From NCBI GenBank assembly GCA_031296935.1, contig JAVDPD010000025.1, positions 22,818-86,817 of the forward strand: a stretch of 64,000 bases of DNA, given 5' to 3'. Below, one piece after another: positions 56,511 to 64,000 of the stretch. The position numbers and the translations under genes were made by a program. Position 1 is the stretch's first letter; each line of letters begins with the position of its first letter. The notes below the pieces were generated by a model, which saw only the letters and a program-made list of their open reading frames with translations, was not told the DNA's origin and did no database searches. Origin of the DNA: Cerasicoccus maritimus (GTDB taxonomy: Bacteria; Verrucomicrobiota; Verrucomicrobiia; Opitutales; Cerasicoccaceae).

Positions 56511-56796
56511 CTCCAGCCAAATAAACCGCCCGTCCACGACTCTTTCCATGAACGCATTGAAACCATCCACATACTGATGCGAGTTTCTTTTGGTCTGATA
56601 AGCTTGTCATCTTTGTCCCCAACGATTGTAAATTACTATACCGACCTTTAGCTTAGCGTTACTAGATAAATCATGACACAGCCCGCACCAACGTTTCCAC
56701 GACTCCCTGCATCCCCCAGTGCGCCCAAGCTCCCACTGGCCAAGCTTGTTCAATGAACGTTCGCGGCACTTAAAAATACTGTTCTCCGGAAATAAA
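56511..56796. other. Intergenic stretch upstream of the AT-rich orphan gene
   Basis: Composition becomes AT-rich from about 56580. No ORF with coding character and no further repeat is seen. The open frame running back from the orphan gene has no good start here. Confidence 0.5.
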
Positions 56797-57195
56797 ATGA
56801 ATAACATCTTCGTATCATCGGAATCACCAGATGGATCACACCAATGTGTAGTCGAAGGTGACGAGCGAAGCGTATGGGCGTATCTTCACAGCAAAGAAAA
56901 GAAGGAAATCCTTTCAGATGTTCCAGTCTGCAGCCTAACTCCACTGCTCACAGTAAAAGAATTTAAAGAGAAATATTCAGGTGATGGAGCACCACCACTC
57001 GTCGAAGGGTATTTTTTGCAGGACTGTGTTTATCCAAAGCTAGAGAACGAAAGAATAGAAATTGAATGGAGCACAGAAGGTCTAGATGTCTTGGTCGATC
57101 AGCAAGTAGTCTCAAGAATTGAATTTGGAAAGAAGAGAGGGTTTTCTAGCTTTCTCACTCAAGATTGTCCTTGGGGGAGTCCACTCAAAACATAA
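56797..57195 (+). CDS. Small AT-rich orphan protein
   Basis: A 132-residue soluble acidic protein with no signal peptide and no family I recognise. ATG 56797 follows a weak GGA site; an earlier in-frame Met at 56719 would add an unlikely basic leader. Codon use is strikingly AT-rich compared with dnaX and dinB on either side. It is flanked by repeat elements, which supports recent acquisition. Small size and pattern of alternating strands would fit an immunity- or SMI1-like protein, but this is a guess. Confidence 0.55.
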   Translation: MNNIFVSSESPDGSHQCVVEGDERSVWAYLHSKEKKEILSDVPVCSLTPLLTVKEFKEKYSGDGAPPLVEGYFLQDCVYPKLENERIEIEWSTEGLDVLVDQQVVSRIEFGKKRGFSSFLTQDCPWGSPLKT

Positions 57196-57355
57196 AGAGA
57201 ACCAGACAGAAGAGGCAACGCCTAACGGCGCGTCACTACTCGACGTTTCCACTCCCAGCATCGCATCGATTGAGGGAGACCACCGCATAGCATCGGGAGA
57301 CTAGCAGCGAAAGTGCATTGTGCTCGCAGGGATTCCAGCTAATGCTGCGTTGTCA

Positions 57356-58411
57356 ATGTCCACTCCCGAACCAGCGCCGCGCAAGATCATCCATATCGAC
57401 ATGGATTGCTTTTATGCGGCGATTGAGGCGCGGGACAACGCAGCGCTGCGCGGGAAGCCGATTGCCGTGGGCGGCGATGGGATGCGCTCGGTGGTGTGCA
57501 CGGCGAGCTATGAGGCCCGGCAATTTGGCGTGCGCAGCGCGATGCCCATGATGCGGGCCAAGACCGAGTGTCCGGGCCTGATCATCGTGCCGCCGCGGTT
57601 CGAAGCCTACAAAGCGGAGTCGCTAAAGATACGCGCGATCTTCGCTGACTACACGGAGCTCATCGAGCCGCTGTCGCTCGACGAGGCCTACCTCGATGTC
57701 AGCCATTCGCCACGATACGCCAGCGCGCTGGCCAAGGAGATTCGACAACGCATTTTCCAAGAGACCGCGCTGACTGCCTCTGCCGGCATTGCGCCGAATA
57801 AGATGCTTGCCAAGATCGCCAGCGATTGGAAGAAACCGAACGGTCAGTTCACCGTGACGCCGGACCAAGTCGACGCGTTCATTGCCCCGCTGCCCATTCG
57901 TAAGATACCGGGAATTGGCCCCGTCTCGGCCGAGCAGCTGCGCAAGCTGGGCGCCGAAACCTGCGCGGATTTACAAGCCCTCGACATGAGCGAACTTATC
58001 CGGCGCTTTGGCAGTTCCAGCTACTGGCTGCATCAGCGTTGTCGTGGCTTGGACGACCGCCCCGTCGAAGCCAACACCGCGCGTAAATCGCTCAGCACCG
58101 AGCGCACGTTCAGCGAAGACCTGACGAGCTTGGAAGCTTGCCGTACGATGGTGTACGAGCTGCACGACGAGTTACTCAAGGACCTGATCAAGGCGGAGGA
58201 CCGCGCGATCCACAAGCTGGTAGTCAAAGTGAAGTTTGCGGACTTCCAGCAGACGACCAAGGAGTGCGTCCAGGCGACGCCAGACTTGCATGTCTATCAA
58301 AACTTACTGGAAGAAGCCTACGCCCGCAGCGAAGAACCGGTTCGCCTGCTCGGCGTCGGCGTGAAATTTTACGATGAGGAGAAGTATCAACAGCTTCTGC
58401 TCAAGCTCTAG
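57356..58411 (+). CDS. dinB: DNA polymerase IV (Y-family translesion polymerase)
   Basis: A 351-residue error-prone polymerase that copies past damaged bases. The catalytic carboxylates are in HIDMDCFYAAIE (D15, D17) and LSLDEAYLDV (D107/E108); the helix-hairpin-helix IRKIPGIGPVSAEQLRKLG and the little-finger domain complete the family length. The steric-gate aromatic is F19. There is no clear C-terminal clamp-binding QxxLxLF peptide; the end reads YQQLLLKL, a possible variant. ATG 57356 gives the family N-terminus. The stop codon is 9 bp before the second two-hairpin element. Confidence 0.96.
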   Translation: MSTPEPAPRKIIHIDMDCFYAAIEARDNAALRGKPIAVGGDGMRSVVCTASYEARQFGVRSAMPMMRAKTECPGLIIVPPRFEAYKAESLKIRAIFADYTELIEPLSLDEAYLDVSHSPRYASALAKEIRQRIFQETALTASAGIAPNKMLAKIASDWKKPNGQFTVTPDQVDAFIAPLPIRKIPGIGPVSAEQLRKLGAETCADLQALDMSELIRRFGSSSYWLHQRCRGLDDRPVEANTARKSLSTERTFSEDLTSLEACRTMVYELHDELLKDLIKAEDRAIHKLVVKVKFADFQQTTKECVQATPDLHVYQNLLEEAYARSEEPVRLLGVGVKFYDEEKYQQLLLKL

Positions 58412-58419
58412 GCAGCCAG

Positions 58420-58473
58420 CCAGCGTCCCGCTGGACCGATAGATTTGCACACAGTGCAAATGCCGACTCCCTC
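58420..58473. repeat. Two-hairpin intergenic element, copy 2
   Basis: Stem 1 CCAGCG-TCC-CGCTGG (58420-58434), linker CGATAGA, stem 2 TTTGCAC-ACA-GTGCAAA (58444-58460), then TGCCGACTCCCTC identical to copy 1. An inverted single stem of the same type (GCAGCG-GGA-CGCTGC) lies at 58590-58604, so the gap to the next gene is bracketed by opposing copies. Confidence 0.75.
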
Positions 58474-58603
58474 CTCAAAGACAAAACACAGAAACAAGCA
58501 GGCGTGCAGGTGCCAAGACAGCAACAACCAAGCAATCAACTTCGCAAAACTAAGCGCAAGCGCCGGGTTCTTAATAAACATTCGCCGACGCAGCGGGACG
58601 CTG

Positions 58604-59272
58604 CTACATGCCGGAGTAGGCCATGACTTCGAGCAGAGCCTGCTGGATCTTAGCGACGGCTTGGCTGAGGGCTTGGCCGACGAAGTCCATCTTGGCAATG
58701 GTTTCGATACGCTGTTTGTTCGCTGCGCGTTCTTCGTCGGTGAAGACCACGCTACTGAGATCGCAAGCGTCCATGAGGCAAATGATGACCACGTCGCGCG
58801 GATCAGGAATAGCCGAGTGATCAAGCACGACTTCGCGGATGCGGGACTTCACTTCCTGCTCCTCGCTGTCGTCAATCACCGGGTAGCGGCGCTCCTTGAG
58901 GACAAAGAGGAAACGATGCTCTTCCTGCTTGAGAATGCCGCGCTGCTTGAGTTCCTCAAATAAGGCGGTTTTCCAGCCATCGATGTTGGAATTCACCGCA
59001 TTGAGCGCACGCTGAATCGAAAGCGGGCTTTCCTGCGGGACCTTGGCCAGCACGTCGTCAAGCAAGGCGTCGCCGGTCGAATCGCGGGAAATGACGGTCA
59101 CGTTTTTATCGTCGGAATCCAGCACACCAGCAAAGGCGAGCTCCATGATAAGGGCTCCAGAAATAGCGAGGCCGAGCGAGCCCTCCGGCAACGGATGGAG
59201 TTTGCCAGACTCATCGTCCAGCGCGAGCAACAGGATTTCTTCCGCAAATCGTAGAGACATGGTCATCATCAT
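58604..59272 (-). CDS. GPP34/GOLPH3-family phosphoprotein
   Basis: A 222-residue protein of the GPP34 family, the bacterial relatives of eukaryotic GOLPH3/Vps74, which bind phosphatidylinositol-4-phosphate on Golgi membranes. The signature begins FAEEILLLALDDESGKLHPL (about 9-28), followed by LAISGALIMELAFAGVL (about 35-51) and a helical C-terminal half with WKTALFEELKQRGIL and FLFVLKERRYPV. Bacterial members occur widely in actinobacteria and some PVC species, with no settled role. Four clustered Met codons (59272-59260) leave the exact start open, and the TTG at 59290 is less likely. Confidence 0.82.
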   Translation of the reverse strand: MMMTMSLRFAEEILLLALDDESGKLHPLPEGSLGLAISGALIMELAFAGVLDSDDKNVTVISRDSTGDALLDDVLAKVPQESPLSIQRALNAVNSNIDGWKTALFEELKQRGILKQEEHRFLFVLKERRYPVIDDSEEQEVKSRIREVVLDHSAIPDPRDVVIICLMDACDLSSVVFTDEERAANKQRIETIAKMDFVGQALSQAVAKIQQALLEVMAYSGM

Positions 59273-59445
59273 GGGGAACTTTGCTGCCAACAGGAAGATT
59301 AAAAAAGGTGCTGGGGTGTAGAAGTGTGGAGGTGGGGAAGTTGGTCGAAAGATGGGAATTTGGACTCCAAACCGGCGGCGGGTCTTCTGCCCCTGTGTGA
59401 CGCTTTTGCTTGTGAATTGGATAAAAATTCACTCACTGATGCGGC

Positions 59446-60642
<1,197 letters not shown>

Positions 60643-60645
60643 CCC

Positions 60646-61347
60646 ATGCCCTACGTGGAATCATCGAGCTCAGGAAAGCAACGCAAGCGACGCAGCAGTA
60701 GCAGCCGCGCGCGCTCTTCCTCGCGCTCAAGTTCCAATAAAAAAAGCTCAAGCAGCCGGGCCAGGAGCAAGGTCAAGATTCGCGAAGCTAAGGCGCCGCA
60801 GTTCAGCCTGTATTCATCACTGCTCAACCGCATAACAGTGGGCTCCAAACCGGAGCCACTATCGGCAAAGGAAACAATACTACTCTACATCGCTGGGTTT
60901 ACCTGCCTCATTGTCATCTCCCTGGTGGTATTGGCCTGGAACTCCCGCAGCGCGCCAATGCTCGAATGGACGGACGAAACGCAACTCCCCGTCATGTCCG
61001 ACTCCGCGATGGGCGTTAGCAGCGCCGTCGCCCCCGAAGGCGAAGCCTACATCGAGCCTTTCCTCTGCCGAGGTCACGCATAGTTCACACTGGATGCACT
61101 CTACGAAGTACTACAGGCCGACAAGGACACCTTCCGCTATGTACGCCGTGACAACCACCAGATCCAGGCTGTCGCCGTAACTCCCGGCCTCGGCTACAAC
61201 AACGATTTGATCTTCCAGGCCCGTAATAATCCCGAGCGCATCGAAATATACGGAACTGCCCGCATCAGCGTCGGCGATTTCGGAGCCAACCGGGAATACC
61301 TGGAAGGCATACGCCAGCGCTTGCGCGAAGAGCATGTATTGAAGTAA
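60646..61347 (+). pseudogene. DUF1499-type membrane protein interrupted by an in-frame TAG
   Basis: Frame 1 runs from ATG 60646 to TAG 61081-61083, then continues without further stop to TAA 61345. The first part has a Ser/Arg-rich cytoplasmic start (about 7-42), one membrane helix (about 85-106) and a linker. The second part (FTLDALYEVLQADKDTFRYV, ending ISVGDFGANREYLEGIRQRL) matches the C-terminal half of DUF1499, including the closing xxxxDxGxNRxxxExxR pattern. Together they make one protein of 233 codons broken by an amber. The stop may be a true nonsense mutation or a base error; readthrough is possible but unsupported. Confidence 0.75.
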
Positions 61348-61366
61348 GCTACAGAAACTCTCTACT

Positions 61367-62443
61367 ATGATAAATTCTTTCCACATGAAAGGGGGCGGTT
61401 TCTACAACACCCACTCCAGCCCCCAGCGCGCAGCCATGGAGCACTGCTTGCCTTGGTTGCTAGACGCCATCAATGATCTTGAGCTATCTGCCGATCAGCC
61501 AGTTCGCCTCCTCGATGTTGGCTGCTCTCAGGGCGCAAATTCTGTCGCCATGTTACAGCAGGTCATTGAAAAACTCCGCGCATGCGGAGCACCCTGCATC
61601 CAACCCAGCTTAGCCGACCTGCCAAGTAACGATTTTAATTCGGTTTTTGAAAAGCTGTTCCCAGATGGTGAAAACTGCTTTGGCTCTTCAGACGTGCTTC
61701 CAGCCGTCATTGGCGGGTCCGCTTATGAGCGACTCGTACCCGCCAAATCCCTTCAAATCGCCACAACTTTTAATATGCTCGGCTGGCGTCGAGAGCATCC
61801 TAAAGGTCGCATTCCCAACACAGTGGGTGCTTTTTTGCCCACTCCATATGGACCGCAAGACGATTCAATCGATCCTGCGCTGGTAGATGCCGTGAACGCC
61901 GAAGCGAAGCCGGATCTCGTTTATTTCCTCCGTGCTCGCGCCGCGGAGCTCATTCCTGGGGGTAAAATGCTGGTTCAAATTTTTGGGAGTAGTGACGATG
62001 GCGGCAGCACCGCGCACGGCTGGCTTGATGCGCTGAATGACGTAATCCGCGAAATGATCACCGAAGGGATCCTTTGCCAACAGGCATTTGATGATTTCCT
62101 CTTTCCTTGCCTCTGGCGAAAGCTTGATGACCTGCTCGAACCATTGGAGCAAGTCGAGGATTTGCGCACGGCGTTTACCATCGAGAAATCTGCCAGTTGG
62201 GAGGTGCCCACCGATTTCACAGAGCGCTTTGCCGAGACGGGCGATGTCCAGCAATGGGCCGAAGACTATATCGGCCTGCTTCGTGCAGTGACGGAAACCA
62301 CGCTGGCCGATCTGTTTCCCATACCCCAGAGAACAGAGCTGATGGACGACGTTTACAACCGGGTGAAGGCGCGCTTTATCAGCGACCCAGTACGCTACCA
62401 GTTTCACTTCTATTCCATCGCAGTGCTGCTGACACGCAACTAG
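61367..62443 (+). CDS. SABATH-family SAM:carboxyl methyltransferase
   Basis: A 358-residue relative of plant SABATH enzymes (salicylic, jasmonic, gibberellic acid methyltransferases; PF03492). Matching features in order: MKGGGFYNTHSSPQRAAME (about 7-25), SAM motif LLDVGCSQGANSV (about 48-60), the SABATH block DLPSNDFNSVF (about 84-94), and FLRARAAELIPGGKMLVQIF (about 187-206). Such enzymes make methyl esters of small carboxylic acids. The operon supplies amino-acid-like intermediates (carboxyspermidine-type) with free carboxyl groups, so one of these could be the substrate; that is inference. It starts 20 bp after the DUF1499 stop. Confidence 0.88.
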   Translation: MINSFHMKGGGFYNTHSSPQRAAMEHCLPWLLDAINDLELSADQPVRLLDVGCSQGANSVAMLQQVIEKLRACGAPCIQPSLADLPSNDFNSVFEKLFPDGENCFGSSDVLPAVIGGSAYERLVPAKSLQIATTFNMLGWRREHPKGRIPNTVGAFLPTPYGPQDDSIDPALVDAVNAEAKPDLVYFLRARAAELIPGGKMLVQIFGSSDDGGSTAHGWLDALNDVIREMITEGILCQQAFDDFLFPCLWRKLDDLLEPLEQVEDLRTAFTIEKSASWEVPTDFTERFAETGDVQQWAEDYIGLLRAVTETTLADLFPIPQRTELMDDVYNRVKARFISDPVRYQFHFYSIAVLLTRN

Positions 62444-62447
62444 GGCC

Positions 62448-63665
62448 ATGTCCCAAGATCCGACACCGCCACTGACGCCGGAGCGACTGCAAGCGCTGCG
62501 CGATATTCCCGCCACTGCAACACCTTCGCCATGCTACGTGGTGAACCTGGATCGTCTGGAAGACAACTGCCGCATCCTGGCCGACGTCCGCGAGCAATCG
62601 GGCGCTAAAGTCATCCTTGCGCAAAAGGGATTTTCGATGCACGCGACCTATCCGCTGCTCGCGAGCTACCTCGATGGATCGACTGCCAGCGGCCTCCATG
62701 AAGCCTTGCTCGCAGAGGAATATTTCGGCAAGGAAGTCCACGTTTACTCGGCGGCATTCAAGGAGCACGACATCGCCATGCTGGGTCGCTTCGCGCACAC
62801 GCTCGTCTTCAACAGCGTGCGCCAATGGCAGCTCCACAAGCCGACGCTTGATGCCTCGCCACGCAAAGTCGAAGTCGGCCTACGCGTGAACCCCGAGCAC
62901 TCCGAAGTCGAAACCGATCTCTATAACCCGGCCTCCCCCTGCTCTCGCTTGGGCATCACTCGCGCCGAGTTGAATCGCCAAATGGCCGAAGCCGGACTGA
63001 CTGATTTAAGCGGACTCGATGGTCTCCATTTCCACGCACTTTGTGAACAGGATTCTGATGCGCTGGAAGGAGTAGCCAACGCCTTTGCCGAAAAGTTCGG
63101 CGACTTAATTGAGAGTAGTAATTTTGAGTGGCTTAACTTTGGCGGCGGACATCACATCACCCGCCCCAGCTACGACTTGGAGCGCTTGAACCGCATTGTG
63201 CAGGAGTTCCGCGAGCGGTATTCCGTCGAGGTTTACCTGGAGCCCGGAGAAGCCGTTGCCCTACACACCGGCGTCCTCATATCCACGGTGCTTGACGTCC
63301 TGGAAGCTGGGGGCATTCATAACGCAATCCTCGATGTGTCCGCCACCTGCCACATGCCCGACGTCTTGGAGATGCCTTACCGCCCCAATATCCTGGATGC
63401 CGGCATGCCTCACAAACGCGCCCACACCTATCGCCTTGGCGGCCCAAGCTGCCTCGCTGGGGATGTGATTGGCGACTACAGTTTCGACTCGCCGCTACAG
63501 CCCGGGCAGCGCCTCGTGTTCCTTGACATGTCGCACTACACAATGGTCAAGACCTCGACATTTAACGGCGTGCCCCTGCCCTCCATCGCCACCTACAGCA
63601 AGGCCGACGGTCTCCACGTTGTCCGCAAGTTTGGCTACCGCGATTTCGCCGAACGCCTGAGCTAG
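62448..63665 (+). CDS. nspC: Carboxynorspermidine/carboxyspermidine decarboxylase
   Basis: A 405-residue PLP-dependent enzyme of the alanine-racemase fold (fold III) that decarboxylates carboxynorspermidine or carboxyspermidine to the triamine. Visible residues: the PLP lysine in KVILAQKGFSMHA (about 58-70), SGLHEALLAEEYFGKEV, NFGGGHHITRPSYD (about 226-239) for phosphate binding, and LDVSATCHMPDVLEMPYRP, whose Cys is the second-subunit catalytic residue. Only 4 bp separate it from the SABATH gene. With the dehydrogenase it makes the alternative spermidine route that avoids decarboxylated SAM. Confidence 0.95.
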   Translation: MSQDPTPPLTPERLQALRDIPATATPSPCYVVNLDRLEDNCRILADVREQSGAKVILAQKGFSMHATYPLLASYLDGSTASGLHEALLAEEYFGKEVHVYSAAFKEHDIAMLGRFAHTLVFNSVRQWQLHKPTLDASPRKVEVGLRVNPEHSEVETDLYNPASPCSRLGITRAELNRQMAEAGLTDLSGLDGLHFHALCEQDSDALEGVANAFAEKFGDLIESSNFEWLNFGGGHHITRPSYDLERLNRIVQEFRERYSVEVYLEPGEAVALHTGVLISTVLDVLEAGGIHNAILDVSATCHMPDVLEMPYRPNILDAGMPHKRAHTYRLGGPSCLAGDVIGDYSFDSPLQPGQRLVFLDMSHYTMVKTSTFNGVPLPSIATYSKADGLHVVRKFGYRDFAERLS

Positions 63666-63701
63666 CGCATTTCTTCTTAATATAGGCAGATTTAGTAGGC
63701 G

Positions 63702-63717
63702 CCTTTTTGTAAAAAGG
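63702..63717. repeat. Short inverted repeat upstream of the transposase fragment
   Basis: CCTTTTT and AAAAAGG (63702-63717) are perfect complements two bases apart, between nspC and the IS630-type fragment. It may be part of an insertion-sequence end, or the nspC terminator. The second end of any element lies outside the window. Confidence 0.35.
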
Positions 63718-63735
63718 TATTATCGTTCTTAATCC

Positions 63736-63915
63736 ATGAAGAACTTGGACATGGATTTACGGACTCGAATCATAGAGCTTCGCGTTCAGGGCTATAGCGC
63801 TGGTGAAGTTGCCGATCGCCTCCTGATCAGCGAGCGGAGCGTTAGTCGGCTTTGGAGCCAGTATCAAAGCTTAGGGCATGTGGAGGCTAAGCAACGCGGT
63901 GGATATAAGCTGTAG
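63736..63915 (+). mobile_element. IS630-type transposase N-terminal fragment
   Basis: A 59-residue reading frame (MKNLDMDLRTRIIELRVQGY to KQRGGYKL) that matches the N-terminal helix-turn-helix of IS630/Tc1-type transposases: the pattern LRxRIIELRxxGxSAxEVADRLxxSxRSVxRLW followed by GxVxxKQRGG. It ends in two consecutive TAG codons where the family would continue into the linker and DDE domain. The frame after the stops shows no clear DDE motif before the window ends, so this is a remnant or one arm of a two-frame element. Confidence 0.65.
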
Positions 63916-64000
63916 TAGCCACTATCTGATCTGACAGATCGTGCTGTCTGGTCGATTAAAGTGTCAGGCTATTTTCGTTTGGTTGTTGTTGTTGTTGAGG

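Noticed and set aside
57196-57320. A third short array of about 22-bp period
   Set aside because: Only two poorly matching units (GCAT...GGGAGAC, 21-22 bp apart) are seen upstream of dinB; chance cannot be excluded.
61081-61083. Pyrrolysine or other programmed amber decoding
   Set aside because: There is no pyl gene or suppressor tRNA in the window, and a point mutation explains the data. Kept only as an open question.

Overview
The window is a 64 kb piece of bacterial chromosome with no phage, plasmid or rRNA signature. Gene content points to the Verrucomicrobiota (PVC group), most likely an Opitutae/Puniceicoccales-type marine bacterium: a five-gene type IV pilus block in the arrangement of Akkermansia Amuc_1098-1102, a PEP-CTERM protein, two SHD1-domain secreted proteins, a NagB-PIG-L fusion, and a C-terminal 'DTDGDSFNLLEEY'-type segment on a secreted protease. 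The lineage call is an inference from gene content; no rRNA is present to confirm it.

Layout. 1-4.7 kb: end of a UvrD-like helicase, a GT-C membrane glycosyltransferase, a PEP-CTERM protein and a PuuE-like polysaccharide deacetylase. 4.7-15.2 kb: housekeeping genes metH, rsmG, a methyltransferase, secA, a secreted SHD1/zincin protein, tsaE and tRNA-Leu(UAA). 15.3-21 kb: an orphan receiver protein, sufE, hpt, a TPR protein, then an ABC ATPase, a small lipoprotein and a solute-binding protein with no permease nearby. 21.3-26.4 kb: an amino-sugar operon (NagB-PIG-L fusion, ROK kinase, PIG-L deacetylase) divergent from an AraC-type regulator. 26.5-29.7 kb: hisG, bcp, a PhoB-type response regulator and a 5'-3' exonuclease. 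29.8-37 kb: the type IV pilus block. 37.1-40 kb: a Nudix hydrolase and pdhAB, ended by a strong terminator. 40.3-45.8 kb: an SGNH hydrolase and the oxidative pentose-phosphate genes pgl, opcA and zwf, with a frameshifted SHD1 gene and a UPF0102 gene. 45.8-54.5 kb: a secreted trypsin-like protease, a ferric-reductase-like flavoprotein, and the outer-membrane pair tamA-like/tamB-like. 54.5-59.3 kb: dnaX, an AT-rich orphan, dinB and a GOLPH3-family gene. 59.4-63.7 kb: a polyamine operon (carboxynorspermidine dehydrogenase and decarboxylase) that also holds an amber-interrupted DUF1499 gene and a plant-like SABATH carboxyl methyltransferase. The window ends in an IS630-type transposase fragment.

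The most unusual signals are non-coding or recoding. There are two intergenic tandem-repeat arrays with 23-bp (about 40083-40266) and 22-bp (about 56176-56329) periods, each with seven or eight mosaic units. Three copies of a two-hairpin intergenic element show compensatory changes in both stems. dnaX has an A9 run where either frameshift ends translation within ten codons, the expected layout for a gamma/tau pair. A candidate -1 slippery heptamer (or an indel) sits in the SHD1 gene at 43.1 kb, and an in-frame TAG splits the DUF1499 gene. Functional calls rest on motif reading without database searches.
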